NCBI GenBank assembly: GCA_963801855.1
Contig: CAWDGK010000004.1
Coordinates: 186,001 to 250,000 of the forward strand
Direction of reading: 5' to 3'
Source of the DNA: JACDAN01 sp963801855
GTDB lineage: Bacteria; Actinomycetota; Thermoleophilia; Gaiellales; Gaiellaceae
Length of the DNA: 64,000 nucleotides
In this document: one piece after another, positions 43,784 through 53,094 of the stretch
Layout: each line of letters starts with the position of its first letter
Position numbering within the stretch: the first letter of the stretch is position 1
Notes under the pieces: generated by a model
What the model was told of the DNA's origin: nothing
The model's database searches: none
What the model saw: only the letters and a program-made list of their open reading frames with translations
Position numbers and translations under genes: made by a program

Positions 43784-46324
43784 ATGCCGAAGACCCTGAC
43801 CGGCGAGGAGCTCCAGCTCGACGACGCACCCGCGCGCGACTCCGAGCTCTTCCTCGTCGACGGCAACAACCTCGCCTACCGCGCGTACTTCGCCCTCCCG
43901 GAGGAGCTTGCGACGAGCGACGGGATGCCGACGAACGCGCTCCTCGGGTTCACGAACATGCTCTTCAAGCTCCTGACGGACTACAAGCCGAAGGGGGTCG
44001 CCGTCGCCTGGGACACGCGGCCCGTGGAGCGAATCGAGCAGCACGAGGGGTACAAGGCCGACCGCCGCCCGATGGCCGACTTGCTGCGGGAGCAATTCCC
44101 GCACTTCCGGCCGATCGTCGAGGCGTTCGGCTACCGCAACCTCGAGTTCGAGGGCTGGGAGGCCGACGACGTGATCGCGACGCTCGCGACGCTCGCCGAC
44201 CAGGCCGGGGTCAAGACAACGGTCGTCTCGACCGACCGCGACGCGTTCCAGCTCGTCACGGAGAACGTCACGCTGATGATGACGCCGCGCGGCGTCGCCG
44301 ACGTCAACGTCTACACCCCGGAGCGCGTCGAGGCCCGCCTCGGCATCACGCCCGACCTGATTCCCGATTTCATCGGGCTCAAGGGAGACAACTCGGACAA
44401 CATCCCCGGCATCCCCGGCATCGGGGACAAGACCGCGTCGCAGCTGATCCAGCAATACGGGTCGCTCGAGGGCGTCCTCGAGCATGCGGACGAGCTGACC
44501 CCGGCGCGGCGCAAGAACATCAACGAGAACGCGGCGCAGGCGAGGGTCTCGAAGGAGCTCGCCACCATGCGGCGGGACCTCGAGCTCGGCTGCGACCCGT
44601 CCCAGCTCGTCCTCTCGCCGCCCGACCGATCGAAACTGAAAGAGATGTTCCGCCGCTTCGAGTTCCGCGGCTTGCTCAACCGGGTCGACGACCTCGACGC
44701 GGCGATCGAGGCGGCGCCGATGGCGCTCGAAGGCGTCAGCGTTCCCTGGCGTGAGGGTCCGCTACCGGAGTCCGGCGGAGCGATCGCCGCCGAGAACGGC
44801 CGGGTTGCAATCGCGACGGCCGAAGGCGTGACCGTCGGCCCGCGGCCGCCGAAGCTCGGCCCGCAGATCGCGCACGACGCGAAAGCTCAGCGGGTCGAGC
44901 CGGTCGAGGACACGCTCCTTGCCGCCTACCTGATCGACCCCGGCCGTGCGACCTACGAGCTCGACGATCTCGCAGCCGAGTACGGGGTCGAGCTGGTCGC
45001 CGAACCGACGGCCGACGAGGAGACGGCGAAGCTCGTGCGCCACGCAGCGGCCACGCTGCGCATCGTCGAGCCGCTGCTCGCCCGGCTCGAGGAGCGCGGC
45101 CACGCACAGCTGTACCGCGAGATCGAGCTCCCGCTGACTCAGGTGCTGGCGGCGATGGAGGACGCCGGCGTCAAGATCGACGAGTACCGGATGGGCGAAA
45201 TCACGGCTCGGCTCGCCGACCGGGTCGAGGAGCTCGAGCAGAAGGCGTACGAGCTCGCGGGCGAGGAGTTCATGATCGGCTCGACCCAGCAGGTTGCGCG
45301 GATCCTGTTCGAGAAGCTCGAGCTGACGCCGGACAGGAAGGGCAAGACCGGCTACTCGACCGACACGCGCGTCCTGCGCAAGATTCGCGGCGAGCACGAG
45401 ATCGTCGCCGTGATCGAGGAGTGGCGCGAGTACTCGAAGCTCCTCAACACCTACCTCGGCCCGCTGCCGACGCTGATCTCGGAGCGGGACGGGCGCCTCC
45501 ACACAACGTTCAACCAGGCCGTCGCCTCGACCGGACGCCTCTCGACCACGAACCCGAACCTCCAGGCGATCCCGATCCGGACCGAGCTCGGCAAGGAGAT
45601 CCGCTCGGCGTTCGTGGCGGAGACGGGCGCAAGGCTCCTCTCGGCGGACTACTCCCAGATCGAGCTGCGGATCCTCGCGCACGTCTCCGGCGAGCCGAAG
45701 CTGCGCGAGGCATTCGCGCGCGGCGACGACATCCACACGGCAACCGCAGCGGAGGTGCTCGGCAAGGATCCCGCGACGCTCACGACCGGCGACCGCTCGA
45801 CGGCGAAGATGATCAACTTCGGGATCGTCTACGGGATCTCGTCGTTCGGCCTCTCCGAGAACCTCGAGATCCCGCGCGAGCGGGCGCAGGAGCTGATCGA
45901 CACGTACCTGGCGCGGTTCCCGCACGTGCAGGACTTCATCCAGCGGACGATCGAGCAGGCGACGCGCGACGGCTACACGACGAGCCTGCTCGGGCGGCGG
46001 CGTCTCGTGCCGGAGCTCCAGGCCTCGAACCGGCAGACGCGCTCGCTCGGCGAGCGCCTGGCGGTCAACTTCGTCATGCAGGGCTCGAACGCGGACATCA
46101 TCAAGAAGGCGATGCTCTCGATCCACCGCCGGCTGCGGGACGAGGGACGAGGCGCAAAGCTCGTTCTCCAGGTGCACGACGAGCTGCTTCTCGAGGTGCC
46201 GGAGAAGGAGGTGTCGGCGGTCCGGGACCTCGTCCGGCAGGAGATGTGCGCCGCCTACGACCTCGACCCGCCCCTCGCCGTCGACGTCGGCGTGGGTGAG
46301 GACTGGAACGAGGCGAAGACCTGA
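43784..46324 (+). CDS. polA: DNA polymerase I
   Basis: 846 residues. The 5'-nuclease domain (1-330) has SELFLVDGNNLAYRAYFALP, EADDVIATLA and FIGLKGDNSDNIPGIPGIG. The middle 3'-5' exonuclease domain is shrunken; the FDTET-type metal ligands are absent, leaving only HDAKAQRVE and DTLLAAYLIDP blocks, so proofreading is probably lost. Polymerase motifs: A SADYSQIELRILAHVS, B RSTAKMINFGIVYGIS, C LVLQVHDELLLEVP. A TAGCCT hexamer eight bases before the ATG and no ribosome-binding site suggest a leaderless message. Confidence 0.97.
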   Translation: MPKTLTGEELQLDDAPARDSELFLVDGNNLAYRAYFALPEELATSDGMPTNALLGFTNMLFKLLTDYKPKGVAVAWDTRPVERIEQHEGYKADRRPMADLLREQFPHFRPIVEAFGYRNLEFEGWEADDVIATLATLADQAGVKTTVVSTDRDAFQLVTENVTLMMTPRGVADVNVYTPERVEARLGITPDLIPDFIGLKGDNSDNIPGIPGIGDKTASQLIQQYGSLEGVLEHADELTPARRKNINENAAQARVSKELATMRRDLELGCDPSQLVLSPPDRSKLKEMFRRFEFRGLLNRVDDLDAAIEAAPMALEGVSVPWREGPLPESGGAIAAENGRVAIATAEGVTVGPRPPKLGPQIAHDAKAQRVEPVEDTLLAAYLIDPGRATYELDDLAAEYGVELVAEPTADEETAKLVRHAAATLRIVEPLLARLEERGHAQLYREIELPLTQVLAAMEDAGVKIDEYRMGEITARLADRVEELEQKAYELAGEEFMIGSTQQVARILFEKLELTPDRKGKTGYSTDTRVLRKIRGEHEIVAVIEEWREYSKLLNTYLGPLPTLISERDGRLHTTFNQAVASTGRLSTTNPNLQAIPIRTELGKEIRSAFVAETGARLLSADYSQIELRILAHVSGEPKLREAFARGDDIHTATAAEVLGKDPATLTTGDRSTAKMINFGIVYGISSFGLSENLEIPRERAQELIDTYLARFPHVQDFIQRTIEQATRDGYTTSLLGRRRLVPELQASNRQTRSLGERLAVNFVMQGSNADIIKKAMLSIHRRLRDEGRGAKLVLQVHDELLLEVPEKEVSAVRDLVRQEMCAAYDLDPPLAVDVGVGEDWNEAKT

Positions 46325-46401
46325 TCGCTCCGCTGGCCAAAAACCTAGTTCAGAGTCGTAGCGACCTGGTGTCCAGGCTGGAAGCCGGGGAGAAACAGGG
46401 T

Positions 46402-46407
46402 TAGACT
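46402..46407 (+). promoter_or_regulatory. -10 hexamer TAGACT of the nuclease gene
   Basis: TAGACT with a weak CTGGAA 18 bases upstream (46378-46383). The leader of about 64 bases holds a small GGGG-CTAGA-CCCC hairpin and a strong GGGAGAGGGAGG ribosome-binding site before GTG 46478. Confidence 0.4.
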
Positions 46408-46477
46408 CGCGCCAAGCCACGTCCGTTCGGGGCTAGACCCCACGGGCTTTCGTTTCAGGGGAGAGGGAGGATTATTC

Positions 46478-49400
46478 GTGTCAAAGCACATGCGCCTGCT
46501 CACGCTGCTGGTGGTCGTTGTCGCGACGTTGACGGGGGCAGCCACTGCGCCCGCGATCTCGCCGGACATCGTCATCAGCCAGGTCTACGGCGGCGGCGGA
46601 AACTCCGGCGCGACGTACAAACGAGACTTCATCGAGCTCTTCAACCGGGGCTCGACTACGGTGAACGTCAGCGGCTGGTCGGTGCAGTACGCATCGTCGG
46701 CCGGGACCTCGTGGCAGGTGACGCCCCTCTCCGGGACGATCGCTCCGGGCCAGTACTACCTCGTGCAAGAGGCGGCCGGCGCAGGCGGCACGCTCGATCT
46801 GCCCACCCCCGACGCCAGCGGCAACATCGCCATGTCGGCGACGGCCGGAAAGGTCGCGCTCGTCACGAGCACGACGAGCCTGAACCCACAGTCCTGCCCG
46901 CTTCCGGATACCCGTGACTTCGTCGGCTACGGCGTAGCGAACTGCTGGGAGACCACTCCGGCACCGGGCCCCGCCCCGGCGACGTCGAACACGACAGCCG
47001 ATCTTCGCAATCCACCCGCTCCTGGGCCGCGTGGCTGCCAGGACACCGATGTCAACTCGGCCGACTTCGTCGCGGGTCCCCCCGAGCCTCGGAACACTGC
47101 GTCGCCGCGCAATCCTTGCACCGGCGACCAGGCCCCGTTCGTGACCGTCACGACGCCGGCGCCGGGCCAGGGAGAAGTGCTGACCTCGGCCACGATCTCC
47201 ATCACCTTCAGCGAGCCCGTCACGGCGGGCCCGAACGCGTTCTCGATCACCTGTGACGGCGAGGCTGTTGCCTTCACCGTGACGCCGAGCGGCGCGTCGA
47301 CGACGTACGTCTTGACCCCGACCTCACCGCTGCCCGAGGGCGCCGAGTGCACGGTCACCGTCACCGGGAGCGAGATCTCGGATGTCGACGAGCTCGACCC
47401 GCCCGACAACGCGTCGAACTACAGCTTTACGTTCACGACGCAGGGCCAGACCGGCCTCCGCATCCACGACATCCAGGGCCGGCAGCACCTTTCGCCCTAC
47501 CGCGGCCTCCTCGTGGCGGGAGTGCCGGGCATCGTCACGGCCAGGCGACTGAACGGCTTCTACTACCAGGATCCGCATGCCGGACATGGATCTCCGCACG
47601 TCGGAGGGCATCTTCGTGTTCACCGGCGCGGCGCCCCCGGCCGCCGCGGTGGTCGGCGCGCCGGTTTTGGTGTCGGGTCGCGTGGCCGAGTTCCGTGGCG
47701 GCTGCACCCCGAGCTGCACGCCTCCGAACTTCCCCGCCGGGATCTTCGGCGCCGCGGCCTACTCGAACCTGACGATCACTGAGATCGACAACCCGGTCGT
47801 CACTCCTGGCGGCACCGGAACCATCACGCCGACGGTCGTCGGCCAGGGCGGTCGCATTCCACCGGCGATCGTGATCGACAACGACACTCCGGATCCGACC
47901 GTCGACGATCCCCCGCTTCTGAACGGCAACGTCGAGTCGAAGTCGGGCCCGCCGGGAGATGCGGCGAACCAGGATCCGACGTTCGACCCGAACGAGGACG
48001 GCATCGACTTCCACGAGAGCCTCGAGCACATGCTCGTGCAGGTCAACCAGGCCGTCGCGGTTTCGCCGACAGTGGACTTCTCGGTCAACGCGAGCCGCCC
48101 ACGAGGGACGAACAGCGAGCTCTCAGTCCTCGCGGACAACGGTGCGAACGCCGTGCTTCGCACGCTCAGGGGCGGCATCATCGTCCGAACTCTGGACTTC
48201 ACGTTGCCGCAGGAATACCGCCGCGGCGACTTCAACCCGGAGCGCCTGATCCTCAACGACCCGATCATGCGCGAGCAGGCGCAGACGGCACCGCTCATGA
48301 ACGTGAGGGACCGTTTCGCCGAGCCGGTTCGGGCGGTCGTCGACTACAGCTTCGGCAACTTCAAGTACCTGATGCTGAACGTCCCGCCGACGCAGTCGGG
48401 AGGGCTCCAGCCGGAGGTAACCCGGCGGCCGGAGCGCAATGAGCTGTCGGTCGCGACGTACAACGTCGAGAACCTCGACCCGCTCCTCGACACGGAGCGA
48501 ATGCCGCTGATCGCCCGTCAGATCATCGACAACCTGCGCTCTCCCGACCTGCTCGCGCTCGTCGAGATGCAGGACCTCGACGGTGAGGGCCCGCTCGGGC
48601 CGGCCGGCGATCCGACGTTCGCCGCGTTGTCCGCAGCGATCGTGGCGGCAGGCGGGCCGACCTACCAGTGGCGCCAGATCGACCCGGTTCACAACCAGGA
48701 CGGTGGGGCCCCGAATGGCAACATCCGCGTCGGGTTCTTCTTCCGGACCGATCGTGGACTGACGTTCGTCGATCGCCCGGGTGGCACGGCGGTGACCCCG
48801 ACAGAGGACAACCCTGCGGTGCCGGGCGCGCAGCTGACGTTCAGCCCGGGCCGCATCGATCCCACCAACCCGGTCTGGACGAGCAGTCGGAAGCCGCTCG
48901 CCGGTGAGTTCCTCTGGCGAGGGAAGAAGCTCTTCGTCGTCGCGAACCACCTGAACTCGAAGGGTGGCGACCAGCCGATCATGGGCCGGTTCCAGGAGCC
49001 TGCTCGGCCGACGGAGATCCAGCGACGCGGAACCACCATGCCGGTCGAAGATCCTCAGCGTGGCCAGGCCGGTGTGCTCAACGCGTGGGTACAGCGCCTC
49101 CTGGCCGCGGATCGAAAGGCGAAGGTCGTCGTGCTCGGCGACTTCAACGACTTCCACTTCTCGGAGACGGGTCGGATGATCGAGCGAGGCCGCGACTTCA
49201 GCTACGAGCTCGTGAACCTGTACCACTTCCACCCGCGAGCCGATCGCTACTCGTACATCTTCGAGGGGAACTCGCAGGACCTCGATCACATCTTCGTGAG
49301 TCCGTATCTCCTGAAGGATCGGCCGGACTTCGACCCGGTGCACATCAACTCCGAGTTCTGGGACCAGGTCTCGGATCACGACTCGGCCGTCATGCGGGTG

Positions 49401-49531
49401 TTCGGCAGCCGCGGCGGTGACGACGACGACGACGATGACGACGATGACGACGACGACGACGAGGTGGTGGCCACGGCGGCGACGATGATGACGACGACGA
49501 CGATGGTGGCCACGACGACGACGACGACTAG
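46478..49531 (+). CDS. secreted nuclease with lamin-tail, Big_5 and endo/exonuclease-phosphatase domains; frameshifted
   Basis: About 1017 residues. Signal peptide ending near TGAATAPAIS. A lamin-tail domain (IVISQVYGGGGNSGATYKRD, FIELFNRG) is followed by a Big_5-type domain (ISITFSEPV), an OB-like region (SEGIFVFTGAAP) and an EEP nuclease domain: VATYNVENLDP, LALVEMQDLDG, NHLNSKGGD, VVLGDFNDFHFS, DLDHIFVS and SDHDSAV, so the catalytic set is complete. ExeM/NucH-like extracellular DNases share this plan. A one-base shift near 47572 separates the halves. Near 49462 a second shift probably hides a tail of Asp runs with GGHGG and GGH, ending at TAG 49529-49531. Confidence 0.85.
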
Positions 49532-49548
49532 CTAAGACGCTGGACGTC

Positions 49549-49586
49549 CAGCTCCTCGACGGTATCGACCGTTCGTCGAGGAGCTG
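49549..49586 (+). terminator. stem-loop after the nuclease gene
   Basis: CAGCTCCTCGACG (49549-49561) and CGTCGAGGAGCTG (49574-49586) form a 13-bp perfect stem with a 12-nt loop. No T-run follows. Between it and the rpsA promoter (49587-49684) I see nothing else. Confidence 0.6.
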
Positions 49587-49684
49587 GGCGCCGGCTCAAT
49601 GCGCATGGTCGTGGCCCAGGAGCCGTATCTGCATGCCGTGTGCGCGACTTCCTCAGGCGCACCAAAAGGCGGAAAAACCGTAGA

Positions 49685-49690
49685 TATACT
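49685..49690 (+). promoter_or_regulatory. -10 hexamer TATACT of rpsA
   Basis: TATACT nine bases before GTG 49700, which opens a frame (VSDTVDKPQHLDDPGVW) leading into rpsA if one C is removed from a run of four at about 49763-49766. Confidence 0.5.
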
Positions 49691-49775
49691 CCCCCGCTCG
49701 TGGTGAGCGACACCGTTGACAAGCCGCAGCATCTAGACGATCCCGGGGTCTGGACCGTCAGGCCCCGAGGGCGAG

Positions 49776-51155
49776 ATGATCCCGGACTACGAGTCCACCT
49801 TCCCGACCATCAACGAGGGGGAGGTCGTCCACGGCACCGTCGTGCGCGTCGACAAGGACGAGGTCCTCGTGGACATCGGCTACAAGTCCGAGGGGGTCAT
49901 TCCGCTCTCCGAGCTCTCGATCCGCCGGTCGGTCAATCCCGAGGACGAGGTCAAGGTCGGTGAGGAGATCGATGCGCTCGTCCTCACGAAGGAGGACGCG
50001 GAGGGACGCCTGATCCTCTCGAAGAAGCGCGCCCGCTTCGAGCTCGCCTGGAAGATGATCGAGCAGAAGGCGGAGTCCGGCGAGTCGATCGTCGGCCGTG
50101 TGATCGAGGTCGTGAAGGGCGGACTGATCCTCGACCTCGGCGTCCGGGGCTTCCTGCCGGCGTCGCTCGTCGACATCCGCCGCGTCCAGGATCTGGACGA
50201 GTTCCTCGGCCAGGAGCTGCGCGCCAAGGTGATCGAGCTCAACCGATCGCGCAACAACGTCGTGCTGTCGCGCCGCGCAGTCCTCGAGGACGAGCGCAAG
50301 GAGCAGCGACAGCAGATTCTCGACCGCCTCCAGCCGGGAGACGTCGTCGAGGGGCAGATTTCCAACATCGTCGATTTCGGCGCCTTCGTCGACCTCGACG
50401 GGATGGACGGCCTGATCCACATCTCGGAGCTCTCTTGGAGTCACGTGAACCACCCGTCAGAGGTGCTCGAGATCGGCCAGACGGTCGAGGTCAAGGTGCT
50501 CGACATCGACCGGGACCGGCAACGGATCTCGCTCGGCCTCAAGCAGACTCAGAGCGACCCCTGGCAGCAGGTGCTCGACGCCTACAACGAGGGCGATGTC
50601 GTCGAGGGGAAGGTCACGAAGGTCGTCACCTTCGGTGCGTTCGTCGAGATCATGCCGGGTGTCGAGGGGCTCGTTCACATCTCCGAGCTCGCGCAGCACC
50701 ACGTCGAGAACCCCCGCGAGGTCGTGTCCCAGGGCGACCACGTCGAGGCGAAGATCATCGAGGTCGACGCCGAGCGACGGCGCCTCTCGCTCTCGCTGAA
50801 GCGGGTAGAGGGCGACGGGCCGACGCCTGCGTCAGAGCTCGGCCTCTCCGACGAGGTCTTCGCCGAAGGCGCAACCGAGAGCCCGCAGGCGGAGGCCGAG
50901 AGCCCGATGGGCGAGACCACGGGTGCCGAGCCTTCCCCGGAGCCCGTCGGGGCGCCCGAGGAGCCTCAGCCTGTCGAGGACGAGCCGGTCGTCGAGCCCG
51001 AGGCTTCGGCCGAGCCGGACCTCGAGAGCCAAACGCCGGCCGAGACCGTCGCACTCGACGAAGCGGAGCAGAGCGAAGACGCCGCGGAGCCTGCCGACGA
51101 GCCCGCCTCGGCCGAAGACGCGGCTGCGGCCGAAGAGACCGACGAGCAGTCCTAG
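49776..51155 (+). CDS. rpsA: 30S ribosomal protein S1
   Basis: 459 residues from ATG 49776, with four S1 RNA-binding repeats: EVVHGTVVRVDKDEVLVDIG, SIVGRVIEVVKGGLILDLG, DVVEGQISNIVDFGAFVDL and DVVEGKVTKVVTFGAFVEI, each ending in a GLIHISEL-type block. The last 110 residues are acidic and Ala/Pro/Glu-rich. S1 helps mRNAs onto the ribosome. The true start may be GTG 49700 or 49703: the frame upstream matches in style and would join after deletion of one C, adding about 25 residues. Four repeats instead of six is normal for Actinobacteria. Confidence 0.95.
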   Translation: MIPDYESTFPTINEGEVVHGTVVRVDKDEVLVDIGYKSEGVIPLSELSIRRSVNPEDEVKVGEEIDALVLTKEDAEGRLILSKKRARFELAWKMIEQKAESGESIVGRVIEVVKGGLILDLGVRGFLPASLVDIRRVQDLDEFLGQELRAKVIELNRSRNNVVLSRRAVLEDERKEQRQQILDRLQPGDVVEGQISNIVDFGAFVDLDGMDGLIHISELSWSHVNHPSEVLEIGQTVEVKVLDIDRDRQRISLGLKQTQSDPWQQVLDAYNEGDVVEGKVTKVVTFGAFVEIMPGVEGLVHISELAQHHVENPREVVSQGDHVEAKIIEVDAERRRLSLSLKRVEGDGPTPASELGLSDEVFAEGATESPQAEAESPMGETTGAEPSPEPVGAPEEPQPVEDEPVVEPEASAEPDLESQTPAETVALDEAEQSEDAAEPADEPASAEDAAAAEETDEQS

Positions 51156-51171
51156 TCGCGGCAAGCGCCCC

Positions 51172-51750
51172 GTAGCGGTCGCCATCACCGGCGGCATCGG
51201 GGCGGGGAAGAGCGAGGCGCTCGCCGCATTCGCGCGGCACGGAGCCGCCGTCATCTCGAGTGACGAGATCGTGCATCGCCTGATCCGCTCGGATCCCGAG
51301 GTGAAGGCGGCACTGCTCGAGCGGCTCGGCGATGGGATCCTCGGCGAGGACGGAGAGATCGACCGGCGCAGGGTGGGGGAGATCGTCTTCGGCGACCGCG
51401 AGGCGCTCGCGTGGCTCGAATCGCTGCTGCACCCCCGCGTGTCCGCCCAGTACCTCGCGTGGCGCGAGGAGCTCGCACAGCTGCCCGATCCGCCGGCCGT
51501 CTGCGTGACGGAGGTCCCGCTCCTCTACGAGGTGGGCGGGGAGGAGCGCTTCGACCAGGTGGTCGTGATCACGGCGCCACCGCTCCTCCGCGAGCAACGG
51601 GCTCGAGTTCCCGTCGCCGGCCGCTCCGAACGCCTGCTACCGGACCGGGAAAAGGTCAAGCGAGCCGACCACGTCTACGTCAACACGGGCTCGCTGGAGG
51701 ACCTTGACGCGTGGGTCGCCGGGGTCGTGCAGCAAATGACCTCAACATGA
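51172..51750 (+). CDS. coaE: dephospho-CoA kinase, start codon not identified
   Basis: About 192 residues. P-loop VAVAITGGIGAGKSEALAAF, DEIVHRLI, LHPRVSAQYLAWREEL, TEVPLLYEVGGEERFDQVVVITAP and RADHVYVNTGSLEDL are all CoaE blocks. It phosphorylates dephospho-CoA, the last step of CoA synthesis. No ATG, GTG or TTG is in frame between the rpsA stop and the P-loop, so the start given is only the first clearly native residue (GTA codon); a base error or translation coupled to the rpsA end is possible. The segment between TAPPLLREQRAR and the end is slightly shorter than usual. Confidence 0.85.
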   Translation, partial: VAVAITGGIGAGKSEALAAFARHGAAVISSDEIVHRLIRSDPEVKAALLERLGDGILGEDGEIDRRRVGEIVFGDREALAWLESLLHPRVSAQYLAWREELAQLPDPPAVCVTEVPLLYEVGGEERFDQVVVITAPPLLREQRARVPVAGRSERLLPDREKVKRADHVYVNTGSLEDLDAWVAGVVQQMTST

Positions 51751-51753
51751 TGC

Positions 51754-51783
51754 TTGACAGACATCAAAATGATGTCATACTGT
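51754..51783 (+). promoter_or_regulatory. promoter with operator dyad in the spacer
   Basis: A consensus -35 TTGACA (51754-51759) and TACTGT (51778-51783, or ATACTG one base earlier) enclose an exact dyad GACATCA-AAA-TGATGTC (51760-51776). The dyad fills the whole spacer, an arrangement that lets a dimeric repressor block RNA polymerase. The start codon of the ribbon-helix-helix gene follows four bases after the -10. Confidence 0.75.
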
Positions 51784-51787
51784 CGCC

Positions 51788-52240
51788 ATGGAGACAGCAC
51801 GATTCACCAACGCGCTCGAGCGGGACCTCGCGGCTGTCGCCGCCGTCGGCGACGACGAGACCGCAGCCGCTGCCGAGCGTCTGATTCAGGCACTACGCGG
51901 CTCCGCAGGCATGCGTCTGCTGGAGACGCTGGGCGAGGCGGCGATGGAGATCAGCGCCCAACTGCCCGAGGGACATGTGGAAGTCCGGCTCGCAGGCCAG
52001 GACCCACAGCTTCTCTACATCGGGGGCGAGCCGGCAGAAACGCCGGCGGTCCCGACCGACGACGGGCTCACCGCCCGCATCACGCTCCGGCTCCCGGAGA
52101 GCCTCAAAGGTGATCTCGAGGCGGCGGCTTCGCGTGAAGGCGTCTCGCTCAACACCTGGTTGATCCGGGTCCTCGCCCGGAGCACCGCCCCGCCGGCTCG
52201 CCGCACCGGCAACCGGCTCACCGGCTACGGCCGCAACTAA
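51788..52240 (+). CDS. ribbon-helix-helix (HicB/Arc-like) protein, probable autoregulator
   Basis: 150 residues. The C-terminal part (about 97-135) reads LTARITLRLPESLKGDLEAAA, then SREGVSLNTWLIRVLARS, a typical ribbon-helix-helix DNA-binding unit. The first 90 residues are acidic and helical with a short beta segment (GHVEVRLAGQDPQLLYIGG). No toxin is next to it, so a toxin-antitoxin role is not supported; repression of its own operon through the dyad in the promoter is the natural inference. Leaderless or nearly so. First gene of an operon with the small peptide and the DUF4097 protein. Confidence 0.85.
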   Translation: METARFTNALERDLAAVAAVGDDETAAAAERLIQALRGSAGMRLLETLGEAAMEISAQLPEGHVEVRLAGQDPQLLYIGGEPAETPAVPTDDGLTARITLRLPESLKGDLEAAASREGVSLNTWLIRVLARSTAPPARRTGNRLTGYGRN

Positions 52241-52255
52241 GAAGGGATGGATGGC

Positions 52256-52342
52256 ATGACGTTTTTCCAGCTTCCGTTCGGACACGTCGATGTAAAGCAG
52301 GACCCGCGGCCGCCGCGGCGCCGCGGTCAGAGGCGGCCATGA
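52256..52342 (+). CDS. 28-residue peptide translationally coupled to DUF4097 gene
   Basis: Starts MTFFQLPFGHVDVKQ and ends in a proline/arginine tail (PRPPRRRGQRRP). AAGGG lies about nine bases before its ATG, and its TGA overlaps the ATG of the DUF4097 gene (ATGA), the same coupling seen across this window between real genes. The hydrophobic start and basic end could suit membrane or nucleic-acid contact. It may be no more than an uORF controlling the next gene. Confidence 0.5.
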   Translation: MTFFQLPFGHVDVKQDPRPPRRRGQRRP

Positions 52343-53094
52343 GGAGCGAAAGCTTCGCGACCCCGGGCGGCGCAGCGCTCGAGATCAGCATCCCTGCCGG
52401 GGAGGTCGAGATCGAGACCGCCGACGGCGACCAGACGTCCATCGAGTTCGAGGCCCGGGGCCGTGATGCAGACGAGCTCGAGCGGGAGGCGAAGATCGAG
52501 CTGCGCCAGCGCGGCGACAAGCACGAGGTCCTCATCGAGTCCAGCCGCGGCCGCGGCGGGGTCTTTCGATCGCGCAACGGCGACTACCGCGTGCGGATCA
52601 CGACCCCCCACGGGGCCAGGGTCGAGGCAAACGTCGCCTCCGCCGATGTCTCCGGCCGTGGACGGTTCAGCGACGTCGAGATCCATGCCGCCTCCGGGGA
52701 TGTCGAGTTCGCCGAAGTGGCCGGCGAAGCCCAAGTCGACACGGCCTCCGGAGACATCCGGCTCGACCGCGTCGGCTCGGCGAAGGTGAATGCCGCTTCC
52801 GGCGACGTCCGGATCGACGAGGCGGGAGGACGGGTCGAGGTGAACACCGCCTCGGGCGATGTCCAGCTGAGGAGCGTCGTCGCCGGAAAGGTCGAGGTGA
52901 ACTCCGCCTCGGGCGACGTCCTGGTCGGCATCGCCAAGGGCTCGCGCCTCTTCGTCGACGCCCAGACCATGTCCGGTGATGCTTCCTCTGACCTCGAGCT
53001 CGAGTCCGGTTCGCCGGTCGAGGGCGACGAGGGCCCGCTCGTCGAGCTCCGCGCCGTCTCCATGAGCGGCGACATCAGCGTCAAGCGGGCGTGA
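52339..53094 (+). CDS. DUF4097 beta-strand-repeat protein
   Basis: 251 residues. From about 95 on, a 19-residue unit recurs with the core ASGDV (VASADVSG, AASGDVEFAEV, TASGDIRLDRV, AASGDVRIDEA, TASGDVQLRSV, SASGDVLVGIA), predicting a right-handed beta-solenoid. No signal peptide or membrane helix, so it appears cytosolic. The family is of unknown function and often stands beside DNA-binding regulators, as here. GTGA overlap with the following permease gene. Confidence 0.9.
   Translation: MRSESFATPGGAALEISIPAGEVEIETADGDQTSIEFEARGRDADELEREAKIELRQRGDKHEVLIESSRGRGGVFRSRNGDYRVRITTPHGARVEANVASADVSGRGRFSDVEIHAASGDVEFAEVAGEAQVDTASGDIRLDRVGSAKVNAASGDVRIDEAGGRVEVNTASGDVQLRSVVAGKVEVNSASGDVLVGIAKGSRLFVDAQTMSGDASSDLELESGSPVEGDEGPLVELRAVSMSGDISVKRA

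Noticed and set aside
51788..52240. HicB antitoxin of a toxin-antitoxin pair
   Set aside because: No HicA or other toxin gene adjoins it; the next genes are a tiny peptide and a DUF4097 protein, so only the DNA-binding fold is claimed.
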